The translations under genes were made by a program, and so were the position numbers. The notes below the pieces were generated by a model. It worked only from the letters and a program-made list of their open reading frames with translations, had not been told where the DNA came from and ran no database searches. From Haloechinothrix halophila YIM 93223 (GTDB taxonomy: Bacteria > Actinomycetota > Actinomycetes > Mycobacteriales > Pseudonocardiaceae), in contig NZ_KI632509.1 in assembly GCF_000504245.1 (NCBI RefSeq), positions 1-64,000 on the forward strand: a stretch of DNA of 64,000 bases, written 5' to 3'. This document shows, piece by piece, positions 9,070 through 20,431 of the stretch (position 1 is the stretch's first letter; every line of letters begins with the position of its first letter).

Positions 9070-10488
9070 TTACTCAGGTCGCGATGGTCGCGGGCTGAGG
9101 AAATCGTCGGCGACCTTCCAATCCGGACGCCGGAAGAACTCGCGAGTCTCGCGCACGACCAGGCCGGAGAGCACGATCAACCCCACGAGGTTGGGCAGCG
9201 CCATGAGCCCGTTGAGGATGTCCGCGATGGTCCAGACCGTGGTCAGTTCCGTGACGGCTCCGATGAAGATGGCCACGATGAAGGCGACCCGGTAGGGCGT
9301 CACCAGGCCCCGGCCGAAAAGCCGGTCCATGCACCGTTCCCCGTAGTAGGCCCAGCCGAGCAGAGTGGAGAACGCGAAGAACACGACACCGATCGAGACG
9401 ATCAACCCGCCCCACTCACCGGGCAGGCCGGAGTCGAACGCCGCCTGGGTCAGCGGTGCGCCGATCAGTGCCTCACCAGCGGCGTCGAGCTGCGTCCAGG
9501 CGCCAGTGACCACGATCGTCAGGCCGGTGAAGCTGACAACGACCAGGGTGTCGAGGAACGTCTGCGTCATCGACACCAGTGCCTGCCGGACCGGGTGGGT
9601 CGTCATCGCCGCCGCTGCCGCGATACCGCCCGTGCCGAGGCCGGACTCGTTGGAGAAGATTCCCCGTGCCACACCCCAGCGCAGTGCGGCCAGGAAGCCA
9701 ACACCGACGAAGCCACCGGTCGCCGCGGTGCCGGTGAACGCGTCGCTGAAGACGGTGGCCAGCGCGGAGGGAAGCTCGGTGATGTTGAGCAGCAGCACAA
9801 CCGTCGCGCCGAGCACGTAGATGATCGCCATGAACGGAACGAACGCCGCGGTGAACCGCCCGATGCTCTTGATGCCGCCCAGGATGACCGCCGCCGCGGC
9901 GAACATCAGGATCAGCCCGGTGAGCCAGAACGGGATCCCCCACTCGGTATTGACGGCGTCCGCGACGCTGTTGGCCTGCACCATGTTGCCGATGCCGAAC
10001 GCCGCGATGGCGCCGAAGATGGCGAACGAGATCCCGAGGACCTTGCCGAAGTTGTTCCTGATGCCTTCGCTGAGGTAGAACATCGGGCCGCCGCTCTGCT
10101 CGCCCTTGGCGTCGACCCGGCGAAACTTCACTCCCAGGAAGGCCTCGGCGTATTTGGTGGCCATGCCCACCAGACCGGTGATCCACATCCAGAACAACGC
10201 ACCCGGTCCACCCAGTGCGATAGCGGTTCCCACACCGGCGATGTTGCCGACACCGATGGTCGCCGCCAGCGCCACCGTAAGCGCCTGGTAGTGGCTGATG
10301 TCGCCCTCGGCGCCCTCCTCCTTGCGCTTGATCAGCGCAAGCCAGAAGGCGTGCCCGAACCTGCGGAACTGCAGCCCCTGCAGCACCGTCGTCAGATACA
10401 GGCCGGTGAACAACAGCAGCGGGATCAGTAGCCACGGTCCCCAGATGAAACTCGAGATCTCCCCAAGCGCGGTGTCGAGCCACTCCAT
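9070..10488 (-). CDS. Alanine/glycine:cation symporter, AGCS family
   Basis: A 472-residue membrane protein of the sodium:alanine symporter family. The motif GVGNIAGVGTAIALGGPGA and the following FWMW are diagnostic, as is SNESGLGTG in the middle. It imports alanine or glycine with Na+ or H+. The ATG at 10488 gives the usual N-terminus (MEWLDTALG); an upstream start would add a non-conserved stretch. No glycine riboswitch-like leader was recognised in the 140 bp upstream. Confidence 0.9.
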   Translation of the reverse strand: MEWLDTALGEISSFIWGPWLLIPLLLFTGLYLTTVLQGLQFRRFGHAFWLALIKRKEEGAEGDISHYQALTVALAATIGVGNIAGVGTAIALGGPGALFWMWITGLVGMATKYAEAFLGVKFRRVDAKGEQSGGPMFYLSEGIRNNFGKVLGISFAIFGAIAAFGIGNMVQANSVADAVNTEWGIPFWLTGLILMFAAAAVILGGIKSIGRFTAAFVPFMAIIYVLGATVVLLLNITELPSALATVFSDAFTGTAATGGFVGVGFLAALRWGVARGIFSNESGLGTGGIAAAAAMTTHPVRQALVSMTQTFLDTLVVVSFTGLTIVVTGAWTQLDAAGEALIGAPLTQAAFDSGLPGEWGGLIVSIGVVFFAFSTLLGWAYYGERCMDRLFGRGLVTPYRVAFIVAIFIGAVTELTTVWTIADILNGLMALPNLVGLIVLSGLVVRETREFFRRPDWKVADDFLSPRPSRPE

Positions 10489-10630
10489 CGCCGAGATCCT
10501 CCCTATGTCAGCGGAGCGTGACAATCCACCGCATAGTAGACCTTCCCGGCAGCTGGGGACAGAGCCGCTGACGAAGTGTCATCGAATGGCCGCACGCTGA
10601 GTGCGCGACCGGCTCGTACGACCAGTTCGG

Positions 10631-13183
10631 TCAGAGTTCGCCGACGTGGAGAACGCGGACGACGGCGCTGCCCGCCTCGTCGGACGCCGCGAGATCGACC
10701 TCCGCCGAGATCGCCCAGTCGTGGTTGCCCTCCGGGTCGGCCAGCACCTGACGCACTCGCCAGACATCGGCGTCACCGTCGCCATGGCCGTCGGCTTCGA
10801 TACGGAACAGCGCTGGCCCGCGCGCATCAGGCCCGGTGCCGATCTCGTCGTACTCCGCGAAGTAGTCGTCCAGCGCGTTCGCCCATGACTCGGCGTCCCA
10901 GCCGTCCTCGCCGTCCAGCTCGCCCAGCGTGTCGTAGTCCTCGCGTGCGGCCAGCTCGACGCGGCGGAACAGCTCGTTGCGCACCAGCACACGGAACGCC
11001 CGCTCGTTGCCAGTGACCGGACGCGGTGGATGGATCTCGGGGCGGGTGACCGGGGCGTCCTCATCCTCCGGATGCCGGAGCGCCTCCCACTCATCGAGCA
11101 GGCTGGAATCGACCTGCCGCACCAATTCGCCAAGCCACTCGATCAGGTCAAGCAGCGGCTCGGTCTTGGCCTCGTCGGGCACGGTGTGTCGCAGCGAGTC
11201 GTAGACGTCGGTGAGGTACCGCAGCACCAGCCCCTCCGACCGGGCGATGCGGTAGTAACCGATGTATTCGACGAAGTTCATCGCGCGCTCGTACATGTCG
11301 CGCACGACCGACTTCGGCGACGGCCAGGTATCGACCACCCACGGATGCCCCTGGCGGTAAGTCTCGAACGCGGCCTCGATCATCTCTTCGAGCGGCTTCG
11401 GATACGTGACGTCCTCCAGCGCCTCCATCCGCTCCTCGTACTCCATACCCTCGGCCTTCATCGCCGAGACGGCTTCGCCGCGCGCGAGGAACTGCTGCTG
11501 GGAGAGCACGGGACGCGGATCGTCCACGGTGGACTCGATGATGGAGACGACGTCCAGCGCGTACGACGGCGACTCGGGGTCGAGCAGCTCGATCGCGGCC
11601 AGCGCGAACGGCGACAGCGGCTGGTTCAGCGCGAAGTCGAACTGCAGGTCGACGGTCAGCCGCGCCATCCTGCCGAACTCGTCCGGCGAGTCCAGTTCCT
11701 CAACCACGCCCGCGGTGCGCAGTCCCCGGTAGATCGCGATGGCCCGCAGGATGTGCTTACGCTGCCGATCACGCGGCTCGTGGTTGTCCTCGAGCAGCCG
11801 CCGCATGGCGTCATACGCATTGCCGGGGCGACCGATGACGTTGAGCAGCATCGAATGGCTGACCGCGAAGCTGGACACCAGCGGCTCCGGCGGCGACTCG
11901 ATCAGCCGCTCGTAGGTCGACTCGGTCCAGTTGACGAAACCCTCAGGGGCCTTCTTGCGCACGATCTTGCGCTTCTTCTTCGGGTCGTCACCCACCTTGG
12001 CCAGCGCCTTCGCGTTCTCCACGACGTGCTCCGGCGCCTGCACAACGACGTAGCCGTCGGTGTCGTAGCCAGCACGGCCAGCGCGTCCCGCGATCTGGTG
12101 AAACTCACGCGCCTTGAGGTGCCGCTGCCGGGTGCCATCGAACTTCGTCAGCGCGGTGAGCACCACGGTGCGAATCGGCACGTTGATGCCAACGCCGAGG
12201 GTGTCCGTCCCGCAGATCACCTTGAGCAGTCCCGCTTGCGCCAACTGCTCAACCAGGCGTCGGTATTTCGGCAACATCCCGGCGTGGTGGACGCCGATGC
12301 CGTGGCGCACCAGCCGCGACAGCGTCTTGCCGAAGCCCTTGGTGAACCGGAAGTCGCCGATCGTCTCCGCGATCGCTGCCTTCTCCGCTTTGCTACAGAC
12401 GTTGATGCTCATCAGCGACTGCGCCCGCTCGACGGCGGCGGCCTGCGCGAAGTGCACCACGTAGACCGGGGCCTGCCCGCCGGACAGCAGTTCCTCGATC
12501 GTTTCGTGCAGCGGCGTCATCGCGTAGCGGTAGGTCAGCGGCACCGGACGTTCGGCCGAGGTCACCACCGCCGTCGACCGGCCGGTGCGCCGGGTCAGGT
12601 CCTTCTCGAAGAACGAGACGTCGCCCAGCGTCGCCGACATCAGCACGAACTGCGCGTCCGGCAGTTCGAGCAGCGGCACCTGCCACGCCCAGCCCCTGTC
12701 CGGCTCGGCGTAGAAGTGGAACTCGTCCATGACGACCTGGCCGACGTCCGCGACCGAGCCGGTGCGCAGCGCGATGTTGGCCAGGATCTCGGCCGTGCAG
12801 CAGATGATCGGCGCGTCCGGGTTGACGGCGGAGTCGCCGGTCATCATGCCGACCGAATCGGTGCCGAACACCTCGATGAGCGAGAAGAACTTCTCCGACA
12901 CCAGTGCCTTGATCGGCGCGGTGTAGTACGACCGCCTGCCGTCGGCGAGCGCGGCGAAATGCGCCCCCATCGCGACCAGGCTCTTGCCGGAACCGGTCGG
13001 CGTCGACAGGACCACGTTCGCACCGGAAACGATCTCGATGAGCGCTTCCTCCTGCGCGGGGTACAGGTCGAACCCTTTGTCAGTAGCCCAGGTCGAGAAG
13101 GCGTCGAAGAGGGCGTCAGGGTCGGTACCGCCGGGCAACGCATCACGCAGTGTGGTGGCAGCGGACGTTCGGGAAGCAGTCAT
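10631..13183 (-). CDS. Ski2-like DEAD/DEAH-box RNA helicase with DUF3516 C-terminus
   Basis: An 850-residue superfamily 2 helicase. Walker A is STPTGSGKS (Lys67), motif II is MDEFHF, motif III is MSAT and motif VI is QIAGRAGRAGYD. The C-terminal about 400 residues correspond to the actinobacterial DUF3516 region. The family is related to eukaryotic Ski2/Mtr4 RNA helicases and probably unwinds structured RNA during turnover. ATG at 13183 is preferred over upstream in-frame ATGs. It is encoded alone; both neighbours have other functions. Confidence 0.88.
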   Translation of the reverse strand: MTASRTSAATTLRDALPGGTDPDALFDAFSTWATDKGFDLYPAQEEALIEIVSGANVVLSTPTGSGKSLVAMGAHFAALADGRRSYYTAPIKALVSEKFFSLIEVFGTDSVGMMTGDSAVNPDAPIICCTAEILANIALRTGSVADVGQVVMDEFHFYAEPDRGWAWQVPLLELPDAQFVLMSATLGDVSFFEKDLTRRTGRSTAVVTSAERPVPLTYRYAMTPLHETIEELLSGGQAPVYVVHFAQAAAVERAQSLMSINVCSKAEKAAIAETIGDFRFTKGFGKTLSRLVRHGIGVHHAGMLPKYRRLVEQLAQAGLLKVICGTDTLGVGINVPIRTVVLTALTKFDGTRQRHLKAREFHQIAGRAGRAGYDTDGYVVVQAPEHVVENAKALAKVGDDPKKKRKIVRKKAPEGFVNWTESTYERLIESPPEPLVSSFAVSHSMLLNVIGRPGNAYDAMRRLLEDNHEPRDRQRKHILRAIAIYRGLRTAGVVEELDSPDEFGRMARLTVDLQFDFALNQPLSPFALAAIELLDPESPSYALDVVSIIESTVDDPRPVLSQQQFLARGEAVSAMKAEGMEYEERMEALEDVTYPKPLEEMIEAAFETYRQGHPWVVDTWPSPKSVVRDMYERAMNFVEYIGYYRIARSEGLVLRYLTDVYDSLRHTVPDEAKTEPLLDLIEWLGELVRQVDSSLLDEWEALRHPEDEDAPVTRPEIHPPRPVTGNERAFRVLVRNELFRRVELAAREDYDTLGELDGEDGWDAESWANALDDYFAEYDEIGTGPDARGPALFRIEADGHGDGDADVWRVRQVLADPEGNHDWAISAEVDLAASDEAGSAVVRVLHVGEL

Positions 13184-13372
13184 TAGTACTAAGGGTGCCA
13201 TCATGGTGCGGCCATTCGAGCGGCGCTCCTACCGCGATCGGTGCTCGTTGCGGCCCACGCGCTCACGGTTTGCCGATACCGGCATCGCCCTCTCACTGGG
13301 AAACCCGTAGGCTGCGCGTGCGCGTTAACCCTATACGTGTACAGGTCGTATGGCTGTTCAGCGGAGGATGCA

Positions 13373-14614
13373 GTGGCAACCGACATCATCCCGATCGAAC
13401 TCGGGCTGCCCCAAGGCGATCTCGTCACCCTCTGGGCGCCCCGGTGGCGAGAGGACGGCGAAGAGTGGGAGGCCTTCCTCGGCGATGAGGAGGACCTGTT
13501 CGGCTTCCCCGACGCGGCGCACCTAGCGGCCTACGTGCGCACCGCGGAGCAGCACGACCTCATCGACCACCCGTCGTGGAGCATCGTGCCAGCCCTCAAC
13601 GTGCCCGAGCTGATCCCGGACGACGACCACTCCTACGACCTGGTCGGTGTGCCTGAGCTGGTTGCCGAAGAGCCAGACTCGTGGACGATCGGCGAGCTCG
13701 CCGAGATCGTCGGCATCGTGCGCTCGCTGGCCGACGTCTGCGAGCTGGACGAGGTGCACGAGGTGCTCGACGCGCACGAAGGCTTCTCGCTGCTGCACCA
13801 GGGCAGGCTGCCATTCACCGGCCGCGAGGGCGCGAAACTCTGGGACGACCTCACGGCCGCTGTCTCCGAGAAGTGGGACACCGTGCTGGATGCCATCGAC
13901 GATCTGGTGACCGTGCCCGAGATCGACAAGTCCACCCTCGACGAGACCGCCGAGGAGCTGGCCGCGTTCCACGAGGAGTCAGCTGAGTCCGAGGCGGGGG
14001 TCGATAAGGAAGGCACCCGCGCGGGCGGTGGCGACGACATGGACGAGGACGCCCCGACCGGCTTCTGGGGCGAGGTCGGCATCGACCCGATCAAGATCAT
14101 CACGTCCAACAACGAGTACTTCAGTCTGCGCTGCTACCTGGACGACGAGCCGTACTTCCTCGGTTCGAACAGCAGGATCGACGTCTTCACCTCCGCGCGG
14201 GCGCTTGCCCGCAAGCTCGCCGACGCCGGTGAACTCGGCGAGAACGACCTCGCCGAGATGCCGACCTGGCAGGACGTCGTCACCAAGGCGACGACCGGGG
14301 AGCTGGACGTCGAGGTCACCGATGTCAACACCTACGTGCTCGCCGGGCTGGACGAGGACATCGCGGACGGCCCTGAGGCCATCGACCCCAACCAGCTCGA
14401 CCTCGCCGTCGAGCTCCTGACCGACGCGGCGGATTGGGCAGGCGACGACAGCGTCGCTGATGCGCTCGTCGAGTCCGAGCGGCTCGGCTGGCTGGCGTCG
14501 TTCGTCCTCAAACCGGACCTGAACCGGCTGGAGCCGAGCCCGCCGTTCGACGAGGAGGTCGCGGCGTGGCAGAAGCTGGTCAACGACCTTGAGGACCGGT
14601 TCAGGGTCCATTGA
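13373..14614 (+). CDS. Acidic conserved actinobacterial protein (often mislabelled primosomal protein)
   Basis: A 413-residue, strongly acidic, soluble protein without signal peptide or membrane segments. No catalytic motif was recognised. It has two alpha/beta regions (about residues 1-205 and 225-413) joined by an acidic linker. The second region begins around GFWGEVGIDPIKI and contains FLGSNSRIDVFTS. Similar proteins are widespread in Actinobacteria and have been labelled primosomal protein without visible support. The GTG start is set by a GGAGG at 13363-13367. Confidence 0.7.
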   Translation: MATDIIPIELGLPQGDLVTLWAPRWREDGEEWEAFLGDEEDLFGFPDAAHLAAYVRTAEQHDLIDHPSWSIVPALNVPELIPDDDHSYDLVGVPELVAEEPDSWTIGELAEIVGIVRSLADVCELDEVHEVLDAHEGFSLLHQGRLPFTGREGAKLWDDLTAAVSEKWDTVLDAIDDLVTVPEIDKSTLDETAEELAAFHEESAESEAGVDKEGTRAGGGDDMDEDAPTGFWGEVGIDPIKIITSNNEYFSLRCYLDDEPYFLGSNSRIDVFTSARALARKLADAGELGENDLAEMPTWQDVVTKATTGELDVEVTDVNTYVLAGLDEDIADGPEAIDPNQLDLAVELLTDAADWAGDDSVADALVESERLGWLASFVLKPDLNRLEPSPPFDEEVAAWQKLVNDLEDRFRVH

Positions 14615-14905
14615 TCAACTTCTTAACGCGATCTTGACCGCCGTTATGACACTGTTGCACCCGCGGCGGCACCGCGCATATTGTGCGTTGCGTCACCAGA
14701 ACTGTGCGGTCGGTGATCTTCACAGCTTCGGCCTACACCGGCCTCACCCTGAGGTGCAGGTTCAGCCTCGTCGCCCGTTGTCGTTGGGCCAAACGGCTGA
14801 CCTGGGGATGCGCGACACACCTGGGGGTGCGACAGACCGCCACTCGGCTATGGCTAAGCTCTCACACACTCCTCACCCCAAACCGTGCCGACGAAGGTCA
14901 ATGCC
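14615..14905. other. Intergenic region, no gene recognised
   Basis: About 290 bp between two co-oriented genes. It presumably holds the promoter of the coiled-coil gene. No convincing hairpin, tRNA or small ORF was found. Confidence 0.5.
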
Positions 14906-15973
14906 GTGACTGAAAACTCCATTGCCCCGTCTTTCGACCGCATGCGGAATATGCTCGTGCGTGCGGCCGAAGTCCGGGAGAGCGAACAGCAGCAGGTCTT
15001 CGACGCCCTCGATGACATCTACGCGAGGTTGTCGCCCGTCGAATCGCTCGGCGCCGTGCGCAAGCGTCTGTCCGAGCTGCCCGACCGCACCGAGGTCGGC
15101 GTGCTCGCCGAGCGCATCGACGAAACGATGTCCCGCCTGGAAGCCCAGGACAAAGCGATGGCCGCGATCGCGCGAGCCGTCGACGGCATCGTCGACAAGC
15201 TCGCCAAGCCCTTCGCCGAGCTCGGCGGACGCCTCGACGGCGTCGCCGGCAAGTTCGAAGGCGTCGCAGGCCGCATGGACGGCCTCGAAGACAAGCTGCA
15301 GAACATCCACCGCAGGCTCGACGAGCTCGAGATGCACCTCGACAAGCAGGACAGCAGGCTGGAGAGCATCCCGAGTGCGGTGCACGGCCCCGTCCGCGAG
15401 CGGGTCGAGACCGCGGAGTCCGCACTGCGCGAGCGCATCGACGCACTCGATGCCGAGTCCAAGCAGCGGGCGACCGAGTCCGAGGCCGCTTACCGCGACC
15501 AGCTCAGCGAGACCGAGTCGACGCTGCGGGAGCGCATCCGCGAGGCAACGACGAAGCTCGACGCCTCCGAGACGCTCAGCTCGATCACCGACAAGGTCGA
15601 GTACCTCGGCGTGAGCCTGGAAGAGCTGGACTCGCGCATCAACAAGGTCGAAGAGGGCATGTCGACGCGCTTCGGCGACCTCGACGGCGTCGTCAAGGCC
15701 CGCATCGCAGGTGTCGAGGGCATCCTCGGTGACCGGCCGGACTCCGACGCGGTGAACTCGATCGTGCGTAAGAGCAACGAGGAATCCGAGCGCCGCATCG
15801 GTGGCCAGCTCGACGAAGCGATGGCGACGTTCGCCGAGCTGATGCTCGGCGGCGGCCCGCAGCAGGTGGCGCAGCCGACGCCGCCGCCGCGCCAGCCGCG
15901 TCGGACCCGCACCAACAATCGGGCCCGCAACGGCACCAAGAAGGAAGACACCGCAGACGTCTCAGGCGACTGA
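14906..15973 (+). CDS. Coiled-coil protein of unknown function
   Basis: A 355-residue protein, mostly heptad-patterned helix. An initial helical segment (residues 10-60) is followed by repeats around AELGGRLDGVAGKFEGVAGRM and then long Glu/Arg-rich coiled coil. The tail is Pro-rich and basic (PPPRQPRRTRTNNRARNG) and may bind DNA, RNA or membrane. No enzyme motif is visible. GTG at 14906 gives the N-terminus MTENS and lies 9 bp from a GAAGG; GTG at 14885 is an alternative. A strong terminator follows. Confidence 0.7.
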   Translation: MTENSIAPSFDRMRNMLVRAAEVRESEQQQVFDALDDIYARLSPVESLGAVRKRLSELPDRTEVGVLAERIDETMSRLEAQDKAMAAIARAVDGIVDKLAKPFAELGGRLDGVAGKFEGVAGRMDGLEDKLQNIHRRLDELEMHLDKQDSRLESIPSAVHGPVRERVETAESALRERIDALDAESKQRATESEAAYRDQLSETESTLRERIREATTKLDASETLSSITDKVEYLGVSLEELDSRINKVEEGMSTRFGDLDGVVKARIAGVEGILGDRPDSDAVNSIVRKSNEESERRIGGQLDEAMATFAELMLGGGPQQVAQPTPPPRQPRRTRTNNRARNGTKKEDTADVSGD

Positions 15974-15986
15974 CGACGTCCGGCCG

Positions 15987-16026
15987 GAAACGCCCCGCTG
16001 CGCACCGCGCGGCGGGGCGTTTCGTT
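15987..16026 (+). terminator. Rho-independent terminator of the coiled-coil gene
   Basis: A 12-bp perfect stem, GAAACGCCCCGC at 15987-15998 with GCGGGGCGTTTC at 16012-16023, has a 13-nt loop and is followed by GTTT. It lies 13 bp after the stop codon. Confidence 0.85.
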
Positions 16027-16098
16027 TACCGGCGGGTGCGGGCCGGCGTCGTGCCTTCAACGCGATTCCCACGCGCCGTCCCTTGTCCCGGTCTCAGA

Positions 16099-16152
16099 GT
16101 GGATCTTGAGACTTTCCGGTCGTCATAGCGCCCAGAACGCCTCAAGATCCAT
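16099..16152. repeat. Inverted repeat between convergent genes (GATCTTGA family)
   Basis: AGTGGATCTTGAG at 16098-16110 and CTCAAGATCCAT at 16141-16152 form an inverted repeat of about 12 bp separated by 30 bp. Read on the minus strand, the element begins GATCTTGAGGCGTTCTGG. That matches the start of the palindrome near 46831-46871 (GATCTTGATGCGTTGTGG). The two therefore look like members of one dispersed intergenic family. It may act as a terminator for deoA. Confidence 0.65.
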
Positions 16153-16188
16153 TCGCGTAGGAATCGCGCTTACCGTGCGGCGCCGCGT

Positions 16189-17469
16189 CTACCGCACGAC
16201 GTCGAGCACCAACGGACCCGGCTCCTGTGCGGTGTCGGCGATGCGAACACCGTCCGATAGCGCCGCCATGGCGGCGGGGATGGCGTCCGCCGTGTCGGTA
16301 TGCAGCTCCGCAAGGGGCTGGCCAGCAGTGACCCGTTCGCCAGGGCGCGCGAAGAGCCGCACACCCGCCGCGTACTGCACTGGCTCGCCCGGCGCTGACC
16401 GGCCGGCGCCGAGACGCCAGGCGGCCATGCCGACGGCGAGGGCGTCCAACTCGGCCAGCACCCCATCGCGCTCGGCCTCGATCACGTGCCAATGCGCGGG
16501 CTGCGGCAGCGGCGCGTCCGGGTCACCACCCTGCGCGCGGATCATCGCGCACCACGTCTCGTACGCGTGGCCCGACGCCAGCACCTCGGCAGGATCGACG
16601 TCGGTCACGCCAGCCAGCGCCAGCATCTCTCGCGCCAGTACCAGCGTCAGCTCGATGACGTCCGACGGACCGCCACCACGCAGCACGTCCACGGCCTCAG
16701 CGACCTCGACGGCGTTGCCCGCCGTCAGACCGAGCGGACGCGACATATCGGTCAGCACCGCGGACGTCGCCACCCCGTGCGAACGCCCGATGCCGATCAT
16801 GGTGCGGGCCAGCTCGATGGCGTCCTCCCGAGTCTTCATGAACGCCCCGGAACCGACCTTGACGTCGAGCACCAGCGACTGCGGCCCCGCCGCGATCTTC
16901 TTGCTCATGATGGAGCTGGCGATGAGCGGGATGGACTCCACCGTTCCGGTGACGTCACGGAGCGCGTAAAGCTTCCGATCAGCCGGTGCCAGAGCAGTGC
17001 TCGCAGCCGCGACCACTGCTCCGGCATCGGCTAGCTGCGCCAGCATGTCCGCCGTGGTGAGATCGGCCCGCCAGCCGGGGATGGCCTCCAGTTTGTCCAG
17101 CGTGCCGCCGGTGTGGCCGAGCCCGCGCCCCGACAGCTGCGGCACGGCGGCTCCGCACGCCGCGACCAGCGGCGCGAGCACCAGCGTGATCTTGTCACCG
17201 ACGCCTCCGGTGGAGTGCTTGTCCACGGTCGGCCTGCCGACGTCGAGGCGCAGCGTCTCCCCCGAACCGATCATCGCGGCGGTCCAGCGGGCGATCTCGT
17301 CGCCGTCCATGCCGCGCAGCAGGATCGCCATCGCTAGCGCCGCCATCTGTTCCTCGGCGACGACGCCGCGGGTGTAGGCGTCCACCACCCAGTCGATCTG
17401 CGCGTTGGTCAGTCGCCCGCCATCCCGCTTGGCCCGGATGACGTCGACGGCAGCGAACGGTTCAGCCAT
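16189..17469 (-). CDS. deoA: Thymidine phosphorylase
   Basis: A 426-residue nucleoside phosphorylase that cleaves thymidine (or uridine) to base and (deoxy)ribose-1-phosphate. The phosphate and substrate motifs KHSTGGVGDK and SGRGLGHTGGTLDKLEA are intact. The C-terminal pyrimidine-phosphorylase domain follows, with a late GERVTAGQPLAELH. It is the last gene of the nucleoside operon, 42 bp after cdd. The ATG at 17469 starts MAEPFAAVD; an upstream in-frame GTG is less likely. Confidence 0.93.
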   Translation of the reverse strand: MAEPFAAVDVIRAKRDGGRLTNAQIDWVVDAYTRGVVAEEQMAALAMAILLRGMDGDEIARWTAAMIGSGETLRLDVGRPTVDKHSTGGVGDKITLVLAPLVAACGAAVPQLSGRGLGHTGGTLDKLEAIPGWRADLTTADMLAQLADAGAVVAAASTALAPADRKLYALRDVTGTVESIPLIASSIMSKKIAAGPQSLVLDVKVGSGAFMKTREDAIELARTMIGIGRSHGVATSAVLTDMSRPLGLTAGNAVEVAEAVDVLRGGGPSDVIELTLVLAREMLALAGVTDVDPAEVLASGHAYETWCAMIRAQGGDPDAPLPQPAHWHVIEAERDGVLAELDALAVGMAAWRLGAGRSAPGEPVQYAAGVRLFARPGERVTAGQPLAELHTDTADAIPAAMAALSDGVRIADTAQEPGPLVLDVVR

Positions 17470-17511
17470 ACCCGCCCCCGTCACCCGCGGCGAAAGCGTC
17501 GACCAGCGCGG

Positions 17512-17937
17512 TCACGGTAGATCCTCCGGGCCGAAGGCGTCCGGCAGCACGTCCGACATCGGCACCACGCCGCGCGGGGTGTCGACAAGGCACGACGACC
17601 CGCCCAACTCGAACAGGATCTGGCGGCACCGACCGCATGGCATCAGCAGCTCGCCGTCGCCGCCGCGGCAAGCCACCGCCACCAGCCGTCCGCCGCCGGT
17701 CATCCGCAGCTGCCCGGCCAGCGTGCACTCAGCACACAGGCCGACGCCGTAGGAGGCGTTCTCCACGTTGCAGCCAGTGACGACCCTGCCGTCGTCGACA
17801 AGCGCGGCGGCACCGACCCGCAGCCCGGAGTACGGGCAATACGCGCTCGCCGCCGCCATCACGGCCGCCTCCCGCAGCGCTGGCCAGTCGATGGGCACGT
17901 CCACGGCGCGCTCCACGGCATCCTCCCCCGGCGTCAT
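17512..17937 (-). CDS. cdd: Cytidine deaminase
   Basis: A 141-residue small tetrameric-type enzyme that deaminates cytidine and deoxycytidine. Zinc ligands and the catalytic Glu are in GLCAECTLAG (C-A-E) and MPCGRCRQIL (PCGxC). CNVENASYG is the substrate-binding motif. Its ATG overlaps the stop of the upstream permease (ATGA), placing it firmly in the nucleoside operon. Much of the open frame upstream of 17937 is a shadow of the permease gene. Confidence 0.95.
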   Translation of the reverse strand: MTPGEDAVERAVDVPIDWPALREAAVMAAASAYCPYSGLRVGAAALVDDGRVVTGCNVENASYGVGLCAECTLAGQLRMTGGGRLVAVACRGGDGELLMPCGRCRQILFELGGSSCLVDTPRGVVPMSDVLPDAFGPEDLP

Positions 17938-19219
17938 GACTTGAGGTAGGGCTGGCCGTTGAACGCTGGCGGCCGAATCCGCCCGACGAGACCGGCCACC
18001 GCGAAGATCGTCAGCAGATACGGCGCCATCAGCATGAACTCGCTCGGGATCGGCGAGCCGATGATGCCAAGCACGCTCTGCAGGTTGTTGGCGAAACCGA
18101 ACAGCAGCGCGGCGAACACCGCACCGATCGGCGTCCATCGGCCCATGATCATCGCAGCGAGCGCGATGAATCCGGCACCAGCCGTCATCTCCGGACTGAA
18201 CAGGCCGACCGCGCCGAGCGTGAAGTACGCCCCGCCGAGCCCGGCCAGCGCGCCGCCAAGCAGCACGTTGCGGAACCGCACCTCGTTCACCTGGATGCCT
18301 GCCGTGTCAGCCGCCTCCGGATGCTCGCCGACGGCCCTGACCCGCAGGCCCCACCGGGTGCGGAACAAGGCGATATGGGCCAGCACCACCACGACGTACA
18401 TGATGTAGACGATGATGGTCTGGTGGAACAGCACCGGCCCGATCACCGGAATCTCACTCAACAGCGGGATTTCCAGCCGGGGGAACCGGCCCGGCGAGTT
18501 CCAGGTCTCCTTCAGCGGGCTGAGCAGCCTGCTGTACAGGAAGTTCGTCACGCCGAGGACCAGCACGTTCAGCACGACGCCGACGATGATCTGGTTGACG
18601 AAGTAGCGGACCGTGAATACCGCGAGCACCCACGCGACCAGCAGGCCCGCGATCGGTGCGGCGATCAACCCCACCCACAGATTGCCCACCAGCGAGGCGA
18701 CGACACCGGACAGGAACGCGCCCGCGAGCAGCTGCCCCTCGATCGCGATGTTGATGACGCCGGTGCGCTCACCCATCATGCCGCACAGCGCACCGAAGAT
18801 CAGCGGCACCGACAACGCGAGCGTGCCCTGCAACGCTGAGGTCAGCGAGATCTCCGACCCGGCGACGGACCAGGTCAGAAACGCCAGTACGAAGGCGAGG
18901 CCGAAGGTGATCGACAGCCACAACGGCACCCTGCGACCCAGGTACGTCTGCCACGTCGCGTACGCCGCGATCCCGAGACACACCAGGGCGAGCAGGATCG
19001 CGGCCAGCTTCGACGGCACCGTGATCGGCGCGAGCTGAATGGCGTCGTCGCGAAGCGAAAGGCCGAACGTGCTCTCTCGTCCGCCGTCCGGCAGGAGGCC
19101 GAAGACGACGAGGGCGAGCAGCCCGAACACACCGAACATGATCGGCGTGCGCCAGTGCCGGGTCAGGACGACGGCCGCTTCCGTCTCACGGCTTTCGGCG
19201 GGGCGAGTCGCAACCTGTG

Positions 19220-19223
<4 letters not shown>
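17934..19223 (-). CDS. Nucleoside ABC transporter permease (second subunit)
   Basis: A 429-residue permease of the BPD_transp_2 type with about 9-10 membrane segments, similar to NupQ/YufQ. Family segments include GALCGMMGERTGVINIAIEGQ and FRNVLLGGALAGLGGAYFTL. It forms the membrane channel with the preceding permease for nucleoside import powered by the two-domain ATPase. Overlaps of 4 bp with both neighbours indicate a tight operon. Confidence 0.9.

Positions 19224-20427
<1,204 letters not shown>

Positions 20428-20431
<4 letters not shown>

Noticed and set aside
8317..10431. 704-codon open frame on the + strand
   Set aside because: Antisense shadow of lprG and the AGCS symporter; Arg/Asp/His-rich composition typical of high-GC shadows, no ribosome site or domain.
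11030..13186. 718-codon open frame on the + strand
   Set aside because: Antisense to the Ski2-like helicase, whose motifs are all intact; composition is that of a shadow.
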